Positions 16,919 through 24,970 of a stretch of DNA of 64,000 nucleotides are shown here, piece after piece. A model generated the notes under the pieces. It saw only the letters and a list, made by a program, of their open reading frames with translations, had not been told where the DNA came from and did no database searches. The stretch comes from Hymenobacter polaris (GTDB lineage: Bacteria > Bacteroidota > Bacteroidia > Cytophagales > Hymenobacteraceae): contig NZ_JABBGH010000005.1 in assembly GCF_012927305.1 (NCBI RefSeq), positions 36,728-100,727 on the forward strand, written 5' to 3'. The translations under genes and the position numbers were made by a program. The stretch's first letter is position 1. Every line of letters starts with the position of its first letter.

Positions 16919-17812
16919 ATGGTAATAGTCAGAATCAGCGGAGGGCTTGGTAACCAAATGTTTCAATATGCGGCGGGTAGAGCCTGCGCACTACGCAACA
17001 ACACTGAACTACGAGTAGAGCTGTCTGCGTATGACCGGCCACCCAGAGGGCAGGAAGCAGCCCGCAAATTTGAACTGCCATTATTCTTGGGTGAAGTGCC
17101 AACAGCGACTAGCGCTGACCTAGCACGGATTAATGCGTTTAACCACAATAGGACTTATAAAGCCTATAATCGAGGTCGAAAGCTGCTGGGCTTAACACCA
17201 GCCTATACCTACTGCCAAGAGCGCGTGCCGATGCACTTCGACCCAACAATTCTCTCTAGCACCGGCCAGCTACTATATGTAGACGGCGACTGGCAGAATG
17301 AAAAATATTTTACTGCTATCGCTGATGAGCTACGCCGACTGTTTCGGCCATTGGGCATCGAAACCGACGCCCACAATTTCCAGCTCAGCCAGGAGTTGAT
17401 GCAGGTGAATTCGGTGTCGTTGCACGTGCGCCGCGGTGACTACATAAACAATGAAGTGCACAAGCCAGCCCCGCTAGCCTATTATCAGGCGGCTATCGAG
17501 AAAGTGAAGACGGAAGTGGCCAGCCCGCTTTTTTACGTATTTTCCGATGACATTCATTGGGCCCGGCAGCACCTTAACTTTGGTGAGGCTGCGTGCACTT
17601 TCCTCGACCATAATACCGGCGCTGATAGCTATAAAGATTTATTTCTGATGAGCTGCTGCCGGCACCATATCGTGGCCAACAGCTCCTTTAGCTGGTGGGG
17701 GGCCTGGTTGACTTCGAACCCCTGCAAGCTGGTAATCGCGCCCAGCCAGTGGCTGGCCATCCTCCAAGTGCAAGCTGCCGACGTAGTGCCTGATTCCTGG
17801 ACAATTCTGTAG
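16919..17812 (+). CDS. Alpha-1,2-fucosyltransferase (GT11 family)
   Basis: Transfers L-fucose from GDP-fucose to an acceptor sugar, cytoplasmic face. The 297 residues start VIVRISGGLGNQMFQYAAG, the GT11 N-terminal signature. They carry the GDP-binding HVRRGDY motif at about 169-175 and the C-terminal HHIVANSSFSWWGAWL motif. Length is normal. The gmd and fcl genes immediately upstream make its donor. Codon use is slightly more AT-rich than in gmd/fcl, and the gene is bracketed by long non-coding spacers, so it may have been inserted separately. Confidence 0.94.
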   Translation: MVIVRISGGLGNQMFQYAAGRACALRNNTELRVELSAYDRPPRGQEAARKFELPLFLGEVPTATSADLARINAFNHNRTYKAYNRGRKLLGLTPAYTYCQERVPMHFDPTILSSTGQLLYVDGDWQNEKYFTAIADELRRLFRPLGIETDAHNFQLSQELMQVNSVSLHVRRGDYINNEVHKPAPLAYYQAAIEKVKTEVASPLFYVFSDDIHWARQHLNFGEAACTFLDHNTGADSYKDLFLMSCCRHHIVANSSFSWWGAWLTSNPCKLVIAPSQWLAILQVQAADVVPDSWTIL

Positions 17813-17924
17813 CTACCGTTGAAGAGGTAAATTGGCCTGCCTATTAGTACAATTTTTAGGAATAGTGTGCCTAGCCAGGGCTAAAGTACCACTTACACCG
17901 CCCATAGCACTTCACTAACAAATA

Positions 17925-18127
17925 GGACTTATGCAAAACCGATTGTCATGGCGAGCAACCTGAAGCAATTGCACCATAATAAATTGTTTGCAGCAATTTT
18001 GGAGTCAGCGTCCACGGTACACCTTGCTTGTACACTGTTCCCGAAACCTCTCTAGGTATCATTTCGGTGCAGTTGCCACACTCCACTTCGCTGCGCTCGC
18101 AATGACAGACAATTTTGCGTAAGTTCT
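17925..18127. mobile_element. MITE-like element with GGACTTAYGCAAAA ends
   Basis: About 203 bases bounded by GGACTTATGCAAAAC at 17925 and, inverted, TTTTGCGTAAGTTC at the right end. Inside each end are GTCATGGCGAGC and GCTCGCAATGAC, and further in GCAATTGCACC and GGTGCAGTTGCC. There is no coding capacity. Ends like GGACTTACGCAAAA are found on insertion sequences and MITEs in several phyla, so mobilisation in trans is plausible. No target-site duplication could be confirmed by eye. Confidence 0.6.
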
Positions 18128-18143
18128 AAGAAAGCATTGACAG

Positions 18144-18312
18144 TAGACTTGTTCCCAAACAAGAAAAAGTAAAAAGAACGTCATGCTGAGCTGGCCGAAG
18201 CATCTCTACCGCGTAACTAACTTCAATCGTTGGAATTACTTACGCGGTAGAGATGCTTCGGCCAGCTCAGCATGACGTTCTTTTTACTTTTTCTTGTTTG
18301 GGAACAAGTCTA
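18144..18312. repeat. Perfect 73-bp inverted repeat (GTCATGCTGAGC family)
   Basis: The left arm 18144-18216 and right arm 18240-18312 are exact complements over 73 bases with a 23-base loop. The core is the family motif with middle word TGGCC; the outer 30 bases (TAGACTTGTTCCCAAACAAG...) extend pairing well beyond the other copies. Confidence 0.92.
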
Positions 18313-18337
18313 GTAACTAAAAAACACGTTGTAGTGA

Positions 18338-18401
18338 GTTAAACGAAGCATTTTGGTGGCCTCGTCCGCGCAAAATCATCAGTCAAAATGCTTCGTTTAA
18401 C
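18338..18401. repeat. 18-bp-arm hairpin GTTAAACGAAGCATTTTG
   Basis: Exact complement between 18338-18355 and 18384-18401 with a 28-base loop. It shares only GAAGCA with the main palindrome family. Confidence 0.8.
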
Positions 18402-18507
18402 CCAATACGGCATATTTTTTATTTTTCAGCTAGCTGCTAGTAGCTTCTAGCTCAACTATTAAGACAGTTTCGGTTCGCTGTCGATTCCAAGTAGTAGTTT
18501 TTTGCTT

Positions 18508-19638
18508 ATGAGCTTGCTTATGCAGCGGTTGGTTGCAAAACCAATTAAGTACGCCGCAGATGCCCTTGTGCGAGGGTTGGTGCGGGTAGTACCTGCCCTA
18601 AAAGCCACCCAGATATATTCAGTATCGTTGCCCGCATTAAGCCCTGCGTATGCGTTGCCCCTTAATTTCGGGCAACTTGCTAAAAGGCAGCAGGATGACT
18701 ATAGAAATATCTTTGCGCCAGCAACTGCTGCGGTATTCGTTTTGAATGACGTATACGTTGCGCAGCAGGGCGCGGTATTCAAAAACTTTAGTCTCTTCTC
18801 GCCTACGCTGCATCCTGGCAGTGAATCATCCTTCCAGGATACTTTTCTGCTGAAGCAGTGGCTCGGGAAAGTAAAGCAGCTGCCACCGGAAGAAGCGATT
18901 GTGGCCCTGGCCTACAATCAATACTCGTTAATCAACTACTACCACTGGATAATTGAAACCTTACCCCGGCTGCTAGCCCTGCGCGAAAAGTACCCCGGCT
19001 GCGCGCTGCTGGTGCCCGAGCCCACCCCAGAATATATTAGGGTTAGTGCGGCAATCTTTGGGTTTACCAAGCTGGTGGGGATTACCAAAGACGCTGTTTT
19101 AAAGGTGCCCAACCTGCTTATCCCATACGCGACGCCTTCGCACTGGGGACTGACTTATGGTTATGAAGAAGGCGGCGTTATCAACGAAATACGGCGTGAA
19201 GTAGTGGCCGCGCTTCAGTTACCGGAAGTTCAGCCACACCGTCGTCTCTACATCTCGCGCTCGCGGGCAAATGCACGGCGCTTGCTCAACGAAGAAGCCG
19301 TGCAGACACTGGTGAAGCAATACGAGTTTGAAGTGGTTTATTTTGAAGGCATGAGCTTCCGCGAGCAGGTAGCCCTGATGCAACAGGCCGCCGTCGTGTT
19401 GGGCGTGCACGGGGCCAACTTAACTAACCTGGTATTCATGCAGCCTGGCACGCAGGTAATTGAGATGATGAGCGCAGAGATTAATAACCTGACGTATTAC
19501 CGGTTAGCTACGTACTTGTCAATTGGCTATTACTCGGTGGCCTACGAGATTGTGGAGTCGAATACCGCTAGGCTGTTCGCCGACGTGCTGGTGGATACCG
19601 ACGAGCTGGCTACTGTGCTCGCGATGCTACCCAAATAG
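18508..19638 (+). CDS. Glycosyltransferase family 61 (DUF563) protein
   Basis: 376 residues with the GT61 landmarks: NYYHWIIETLPRLLAL (near residue 150) and the C-terminal GVHGANLTNLVFMQPGTQVIEM. Family members transfer pentoses, GlcNAc or other sugars; the substrate here is unknown. Since the locus can make UDP-xylose, xylose transfer is one possibility. The start is taken as ATG 18508 rather than the TTG two codons earlier. It stands between the repeat-rich spacer and the ABC exporter, on the same strand. A second GT61 protein lies at 38806. Confidence 0.88.
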   Translation: MSLLMQRLVAKPIKYAADALVRGLVRVVPALKATQIYSVSLPALSPAYALPLNFGQLAKRQQDDYRNIFAPATAAVFVLNDVYVAQQGAVFKNFSLFSPTLHPGSESSFQDTFLLKQWLGKVKQLPPEEAIVALAYNQYSLINYYHWIIETLPRLLALREKYPGCALLVPEPTPEYIRVSAAIFGFTKLVGITKDAVLKVPNLLIPYATPSHWGLTYGYEEGGVINEIRREVVAALQLPEVQPHRRLYISRSRANARRLLNEEAVQTLVKQYEFEVVYFEGMSFREQVALMQQAAVVLGVHGANLTNLVFMQPGTQVIEMMSAEINNLTYYRLATYLSIGYYSVAYEIVESNTARLFADVLVDTDELATVLAMLPK

Positions 19639-19691
19639 CCCGTGCCCATGGCCCTAGGCGGCTCTCAATGGGCTGACCAATGCCTGCTTCG

Positions 19692-19699
19692 TATCTTTG
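19692..19699 (+). promoter_or_regulatory. -7 box TATCTTTG upstream of the ABC exporter
   Basis: Exact TAnnTTTG, 116 bases before the permease start. The long leader between holds short complementary words (AGCTGCCCCCGG, GGCAGCTGGC), so leader structure is possible. Confidence 0.55.
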
Positions 19700-19815
19700 C
19701 GAGGTTACTAAGACCTCCGGTAGCTATGATAGCAAGTGCTGGTAGGAGCTGCCCCCGGCTAACTGGCAGCTGGCTATAGGTAGCATAGCAGCCTAGAAAC
19801 TTATATTCGAAAGAA

Positions 19816-20715
19816 GTGGAAACTACCGAGGTTTTAATTAAAACGGCACCTACCCAGTCTGCTACTCCTGCTCAGGAAGGAGACTGGACTGAAGTAATTC
19901 AACCGCAGACGCAACTGCTCGATTTAGGTTTGGCTAATGTATGGCGCTATCGCGATTTGGTAGTGCTATTCGTGCGACGCGATTTTGTGTCAAATTACAA
20001 GCAGACTATTCTAGGGCCACTCTGGCTGTTTATTCAGCCATTGCTTACCACGATTACGTTCTACATTGTCTTTGGGCGGGTAGCCAATTTGAGTACCAAT
20101 GGTATCCCACAATTCATTTTCTACCTCGCGGGCAATACCGTGTGGGGCTACTTTTCCCAGAGCCTGACGGCAGTAGCCACGGTATTCACAACTAATGCCG
20201 CGATGCTAAGTAAAGTATATTTTCCTCGGCTTGCCTTGCCATTGTCCATTGTTATATCAAATCTTGTTCGATTTAGTATTCAATTCGGCTTGTTTCTGCT
20301 GGTATGGGTTTTCTACTTGTTCACTAGTTCCGCTATTCATCCTTCGTGGGTGGCACTACTCACCCCGTTGCTTGTCATGCTAATGGGCATGCTGTCGCTA
20401 GGGCTGGGAATGATTTTCACCGCTCTTACCACCAAGTATCGGGACTTGGCCATGCTGCTCACCTTTGGCGTGCAGCTAGCCTTATACGCTACGCCGGTCA
20501 TTTATCCGCTTTCAACGGTGCCCGCTAAGTATCACTGGCTAATTCTGGCAAACCCCATGAGCGCCATCGTCGAAACGTTTCGGGTAGGCTTTCTGGGGCC
20601 GGGCACCTTCAACTGGCTATACCTAGGCTATAGCACGCTGGCAACACTGGTGGTGCTGCTGGCAGGAACCGTTATTTTCAATAAAGTAGAGAAGAGCTTT
20701 ACGGATACTGTCTAG
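19816..20715 (+). CDS. wzm: ABC-2 type polysaccharide export permease (Wzm-like)
   Basis: Inner-membrane permease of a polysaccharide ABC exporter. A cytoplasmic N-terminal stretch of about 45 residues leads to the family's RDLVVLFVRRDFVSNYKQTILGP amphipathic region, followed by six hydrophobic segments and the conserved late motif YATPVIYPLSTVPAKYHWLILANPM. The 299-residue length is slightly long because of the N terminus. The start is GTG 19816; no ATG fits. The ATPase follows 72 bases later. The pair would export lipid-linked glycan made on the cytoplasmic face. Confidence 0.93.
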   Translation: METTEVLIKTAPTQSATPAQEGDWTEVIQPQTQLLDLGLANVWRYRDLVVLFVRRDFVSNYKQTILGPLWLFIQPLLTTITFYIVFGRVANLSTNGIPQFIFYLAGNTVWGYFSQSLTAVATVFTTNAAMLSKVYFPRLALPLSIVISNLVRFSIQFGLFLLVWVFYLFTSSAIHPSWVALLTPLLVMLMGMLSLGLGMIFTALTTKYRDLAMLLTFGVQLALYATPVIYPLSTVPAKYHWLILANPMSAIVETFRVGFLGPGTFNWLYLGYSTLATLVVLLAGTVIFNKVEKSFTDTV

Positions 20716-20787
20716 CTTAGCTTTTTCTGGAAAATTCAGCCGCTAAACTTTGAGGCTTAGCGGGCAGTAATAGGCGATAAGTGCACT

Positions 20788-22092
20788 ATGAGTGACATTG
20801 CAATCAAGGTTGAAGAATTAGGCAAGCAGTATCGGCTCGGTGAGATTGGGACTGGTACCCTAGCGCACGACTTAAACCGGTGGTTTGCCAAGCTTCGGGG
20901 CAAGGAAGACCCTTTCGCCAAAGTAGGGGAAGTAAACGACCGCACGAGTAAGGGTAGCAGCGACTACGTATGGTCTTTGCGCGACGTTAGCTTCGAGGTA
21001 AAGAAGGGCGAAGTGCTTGGTATCGTCGGCCGTAACGGGGCCGGCAAGTCAACGCTGCTCAAGATTTTATCGAAGGTAACTTCGCCTACTACTGGCCGCA
21101 TTAAAGTTGATGGCCGCATTGCCTCGCTGCTGGAAGTTGGTACTGGATTTCACCCCGAGCTTACCGGTCGGGAAAATATTTTCCTGAATGGGGCCATCTT
21201 AGGCATGACCAAGACGGAAATTCGAAGCAAGTTTGATGAGATTGTAGATTTCTCGGGAGTAGAGCGCTATATCGATACGCCCGTAAAGCGCTACAGCAGC
21301 GGTATGTACGTGCGGCTGGCCTTTGCCGTGTCGGCCTTCTTGGAGCCGGAGATTCTGATAGTGGACGAAGTATTAGCAGTTGGCGACGCGGAATTTCAAA
21401 AAAAGTGCCTAGGCCGGATGCAGGATGTAAGCCGTAATGATGGCCGCACTATTCTGTTTGTGAGCCATAACATGGCGGCAATATCTAATCTGTGCACGAG
21501 CTGCGTATTCATGCGAAATGGCATGTTGCATAATGCTGGTCCAACTGAGCAGATTATTGAGGAATACATTTCATTCGGCAGGCAGAACGCTGGTGAAATA
21601 GCCGGGAGTGACATAGTGTACGCCAATAAATGCCCGCAAGCTTATTTTTCAAATATCAGCATTTTGGTAGGCGGGGAAATTACCAGCAGCATTGATATTA
21701 AGAAAGATGTCCAGGTGCGTTTGGAATATGTGGTAACAGTTGATGATTCGCTGATTTACCCTAGCATTCATTTGCTGGACAATGTAGGTACGGTGATATT
21801 TGCCACTTTTAACGGTCCATCCGCCACGGTTAATGTGGATGAGAACTTTGGCAAGCCTTTAAAAAAGGGTAAATACGTTTCTGTACTTACCATTCCGGGT
21901 AATTTCTTGAATGAGAAGGCCTACAGTATTAGCGCGTTTTTAGTCCCACTTGACGTAACTCAAACATCTGTTGTGGAAAATGCGCTCTCTTTTGTGGTTA
22001 CGGATACCGGTGAGATGCGGAAAGAGTTTGGGGGCGACTGGATTGGCTTACTGCGACCTAAAATGAGTTGGATGACAGCTAAATTGAATTAA
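20788..22092 (+). CDS. wzt: Polysaccharide ABC exporter ATPase with C-terminal glycan-binding domain (Wzt-like)
   Basis: 434 residues. The nucleotide-binding domain covers about 1-245 with Walker A GRNGAGKSTLLK (near 81), signature YSSGMYVRLAF (near 169) and Walker B ILIVDEVLAVGD (near 190). Residues from about 265 form a separate beta-rich domain like the Wzt carbohydrate-binding domain, which recognises the finished, end-modified polymer. This domain implies export coupled to a chain terminus, as in O9a-type O-antigens. The C-terminal half is more AT-rich than the first half, consistent with domain exchange. Confidence 0.93.
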   Translation: MSDIAIKVEELGKQYRLGEIGTGTLAHDLNRWFAKLRGKEDPFAKVGEVNDRTSKGSSDYVWSLRDVSFEVKKGEVLGIVGRNGAGKSTLLKILSKVTSPTTGRIKVDGRIASLLEVGTGFHPELTGRENIFLNGAILGMTKTEIRSKFDEIVDFSGVERYIDTPVKRYSSGMYVRLAFAVSAFLEPEILIVDEVLAVGDAEFQKKCLGRMQDVSRNDGRTILFVSHNMAAISNLCTSCVFMRNGMLHNAGPTEQIIEEYISFGRQNAGEIAGSDIVYANKCPQAYFSNISILVGGEITSSIDIKKDVQVRLEYVVTVDDSLIYPSIHLLDNVGTVIFATFNGPSATVNVDENFGKPLKKGKYVSVLTIPGNFLNEKAYSISAFLVPLDVTQTSVVENALSFVVTDTGEMRKEFGGDWIGLLRPKMSWMTAKLN

Positions 22093-22129
22093 TTAATATT
22101 TGAATTTTGTAGGTATAGCTATTTCACGA

Positions 22130-22903
22130 ATGAAAGTTGTAATATTAGCTGGCGGCCTTGGTACCCGTTTGTCCGAAGAGACCGTGCTTAAACCAAAGCC
22201 GATGGTGGAGATTGGTGATATGCCCATCTTATGGCATATTATGAAAATCTACTCCGCGCACGGATTTAATGATTTCGTTATCTGCCTAGGCTATAAGAGC
22301 TACGTTATTAAAGAATACTTTGCAAATTATTACCTGCATAAGTCAGACGTAACGATTAACTTAAAAGAGAATTCACTTAAAGTGCACGACTCCTATGCTG
22401 AGCCGTGGACTATTACCCTAGTTGATACCGGCTTGGAAACGATGACGGGTGGCCGGCTGAAGCGCGTGCAGCCCCACCTGAATAATGAGCCCTTTCTGCT
22501 GACGTATGGCGACGGGGTATCTGACATTAACATTGCCGCCGAAGTAGCTTTCCATAAGCAGCATGGGCACTTATGCACCGTAACCGCCGTGCAGCCGAGC
22601 GGGCGCTTCGGGGCGCTCGACCTAGGCCCCGATGACACCATTCATTCCTTCGCGGAAAAGCCCAAAGGGGATGGTGCCTGGATTAACGGGGGTTTCTTTG
22701 TGTGCGAGCCGCAGGTACTGGATTATATCAAAGAGGGTGATAGTACCATCTGGGAGCGCGGCCCCATGGAAGAGATTGCCCGCGCTGGCCAGATGCAAGC
22801 CTATAAGCACCACGGCTTTTGGAAGCCAATGGATACGCTACGCGACCGCACGGAGCTGGACCAAGCGTGGCGCGAAAACAAAGCCCCTTGGAAAATATGG
22901 TAG
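22130..22903 (+). CDS. rfbF: Glucose-1-phosphate cytidylyltransferase
   Basis: Makes CDP-glucose from CTP and glucose-1-phosphate, entry step to CDP-3,6-dideoxyhexoses. The 257-residue protein starts MKVVILAGGLGTRLSEETVLKPKPMVEIG and carries WITLVDTG-like and GDGVSDI motifs and FWKPMDTLRDR near the end, all typical of RfbF. Start ATG 22130 gives the standard N terminus; an in-frame TTG at 22100 would add ten residues. It overlaps the next gene by 7 bases, so translation of the two is probably coupled. Confidence 0.96.
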   Translation: MKVVILAGGLGTRLSEETVLKPKPMVEIGDMPILWHIMKIYSAHGFNDFVICLGYKSYVIKEYFANYYLHKSDVTINLKENSLKVHDSYAEPWTITLVDTGLETMTGGRLKRVQPHLNNEPFLLTYGDGVSDINIAAEVAFHKQHGHLCTVTAVQPSGRFGALDLGPDDTIHSFAEKPKGDGAWINGGFFVCEPQVLDYIKEGDSTIWERGPMEEIARAGQMQAYKHHGFWKPMDTLRDRTELDQAWRENKAPWKIW

Positions 22904-24018
22904 CCGCTACCCCTAAGGCCCCAGCCGCTGGCCTGAGTATGGCCCAGCTACGGGCGGCCTATGCCGGCAAAAAGGTCTTTCTAACGGGCCACACTGGCTT
23001 TAAGGGTAGCTGGCTGCTGTACTGGCTGCACCTGTTGGGGGCTACCGTCAAAGGCTACGCGCTTCCGCCCGATAGCCAACCTAGCTTGTTTGGGTTGCTG
23101 GGGGGTGAGCAGCTGTGCGAATCGGTACTGGCTGACTTAAATGACCGGGCCGCCCTGGAAAAAGCGCTGCTGGACTTTCAGCCCGACTTTATCTTTCACC
23201 TGGCGGCGCAGCCGCTGGTGCGCCTATCGTACGAACTGCCGGTTGAAACCTTTGCGACCAATGCCCTAGGTACCGCCAACCTGCTCGACGCCGCCCGTCG
23301 CCTGCGCAAGCCCTGCACGGCCGTGCTTATCACCACCGATAAGGTGTACGAAAACCGCGAATGGGTATACCCGTACCGCGAGAATGACCGCCTAGGGGGC
23401 TACGACCCCTACAGTGCCAGCAAAGCCTGCGCCGAGTTAGTTATCAACTGCTACGCGCAATCATTCTTCAACCCGGCCGAGTACGAGCGGCACCAGCTAG
23501 GCCTGGCCGTAGGGCGGGCCGGCAATGTTATTGGCGGCGGCGACTGGGCTAGGGACCGCATTATTCCGGACATTGTGCGGGCGCTAGGCCAGGGCCAGCC
23601 CGTGCAGGTGCGCAACCCGCAAGCAGTGCGCCCCTGGCAGCACGTGTTGGAGCCACTGGGTGGCTACCTGCTGTTGGGCGCCCGGCTGGCAGCCGAGCCG
23701 GCTCGCTACGCCGGTCCTTGGAACTTTGGGCCGCATTTGCAAGACGCCTTGCCGGTGAGCGCCCTAGTGGATACGGCGCTGAGTGCCTGGGGCAGTGGCC
23801 AGTATGAAATGCCTGCCTTAGCAGGCCAGCCACATGAGGCTGGCTTGCTAAAGCTCGACATCAGCAAGGCCCTGAATGAGCTTGGCTGGCAGCCGCACTT
23901 TAGCGCCGCTGAGTCCATCCGCACTACCATTGCCTGGTACAAGGCCCTGGCAGAGGGTGCCCAGGCCACCGAGCTAGTGCGCGCCGATATAGAAGCGTAC
24001 TGTGCAGCTGCCTCATGA
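22897..24018 (+). CDS. rfbG: CDP-glucose 4,6-dehydratase
   Basis: Converts CDP-glucose to CDP-4-keto-6-deoxyglucose. The 373-residue SDR shows KKVFLTGHTGFKGSWLLYWL (NAD site), ITTDKVYENREW and catalytic DPYSASKACAEL (Tyr172, Lys176), then GRAGNVIGGGDWARDRIIPD, the RfbG signature. Start ATG 22897 overlaps the end of rfbF; a second ATG at 22939 is possible. It overlaps the next gene at ATGA (24015-24018). An operon is clear from these overlaps. Confidence 0.95.
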   Translation: MVAATPKAPAAGLSMAQLRAAYAGKKVFLTGHTGFKGSWLLYWLHLLGATVKGYALPPDSQPSLFGLLGGEQLCESVLADLNDRAALEKALLDFQPDFIFHLAAQPLVRLSYELPVETFATNALGTANLLDAARRLRKPCTAVLITTDKVYENREWVYPYRENDRLGGYDPYSASKACAELVINCYAQSFFNPAEYERHQLGLAVGRAGNVIGGGDWARDRIIPDIVRALGQGQPVQVRNPQAVRPWQHVLEPLGGYLLLGARLAAEPARYAGPWNFGPHLQDALPVSALVDTALSAWGSGQYEMPALAGQPHEAGLLKLDISKALNELGWQPHFSAAESIRTTIAWYKALAEGAQATELVRADIEAYCAAAS

Positions 24019-24935
24019 GCAAGGGACGGGTAGTGCTCACCGGGGCCACTGGCTTTATCGGCTCGCACCTGGCCGAAGAGCTGGTGGCGCAGGGCTATGA
24101 GGTGATGGCCCTGCGCCGAGCGCAGTCGGCTACGTGGCGCGTGGCGGAGGTAGCCGACCAGCTACGGTGGATTAGCACCGACGATGCCGATTGGCCGCAG
24201 CAGCTGCGCGCCCTGCAGCCTAACTACTTAGTGCACGCGGCTTGGTTGGGCGTCGGCGTAGCGCAGCGCGATAACTGGGAAAGCCAGCTTAGTAACCTTA
24301 CGTTCACCATGCAGCTGCTCCAGGCCGTAAGCCAGGAAGCCTTGCGAAAAGTAGTGGTGCTAGGCTCGCAGGCTGAGTACGGCGCCTTCGAAGGACGAAT
24401 TGATGAAGACTATCCCGCCCTGCCAACGGCGGCCTACGGGGCAGTAAAAGTGGCTACTTTACAGCTCGTGCGCGCCTTTTGCGAAGCTCACCAGCTAGAG
24501 TGGTACTGGCTGCGGGTGTTTGCGGTGTTCGGGCCGCGCGAAGACGCGCAATGGTTTGTATCGTTCGTGGCCGCCAGCCTGTTGCGGCGGCAGCCCCCCG
24601 ACCTGACGGCCTGCGAGCAGCGCTACGACTACTTGTTTGCCCCCGATTTAGCCCGCGCCATCGTTCAAACGCTTGCGGCCGCTTCCGGCAACAGTGGTAT
24701 CTATAACATCGGGGCGAATAAAGCTACTGGCCTGCGCGAAATCGTGGATACGCTAGCTGCCATCACCCATTCGCAGGTAGGCGCCAACTACGGCGCCTTG
24801 CCTTACCGACCCGGCCAGGTAATGCACATGGAAGGGAACTCCACTAAATTTGAGCATGTCTTCGGCTCGGTCCGGCAAACGCCGCTGGCCGAAGCTCTGG
24901 CGGCGGCAGTGGCCTACGTGAGGCAGCATGCCTGA
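24015..24935 (+). CDS. NAD(P)-dependent SDR, likely CDP-deoxysugar reductase (YerF-like role)
   Basis: 306 residues, extended SDR with VVLTGATGFIGSHL at the N terminus and catalytic TAAYGAVKVATL (Tyr and Lys, near residues 142-146). It starts within the rfbG stop codon. In CDP-3,6-dideoxyhexose pathways a final SDR reduces the keto sugar (abequose or paratose synthase), and in yersiniose synthesis YerF reduces the product of the thiamine enzyme YerE. A thiamine enzyme follows directly, so the YerF-like role is preferred, by context rather than by a diagnostic motif. Confidence 0.8.
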   Translation: MSKGRVVLTGATGFIGSHLAEELVAQGYEVMALRRAQSATWRVAEVADQLRWISTDDADWPQQLRALQPNYLVHAAWLGVGVAQRDNWESQLSNLTFTMQLLQAVSQEALRKVVVLGSQAEYGAFEGRIDEDYPALPTAAYGAVKVATLQLVRAFCEAHQLEWYWLRVFAVFGPREDAQWFVSFVAASLLRRQPPDLTACEQRYDYLFAPDLARAIVQTLAAASGNSGIYNIGANKATGLREIVDTLAAITHSQVGANYGALPYRPGQVMHMEGNSTKFEHVFGSVRQTPLAEALAAAVAYVRQHA

Positions 24936-24970
24936 CTGGCTGCGTGTGAGGCAAGCTTAATTATCGCATT

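Larger units (their letters stand above)
17813..18507. other. 695-bp gene-free region with stacked repeats
   Basis: Holds, in order, a MITE-like element (17925-18127), a perfect 73-bp-arm palindrome (18144-18312), an 18-bp-arm hairpin (18338-18401) and an AGCT-rich word (18428-18455). No coding frame of note. Confidence 0.75.
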
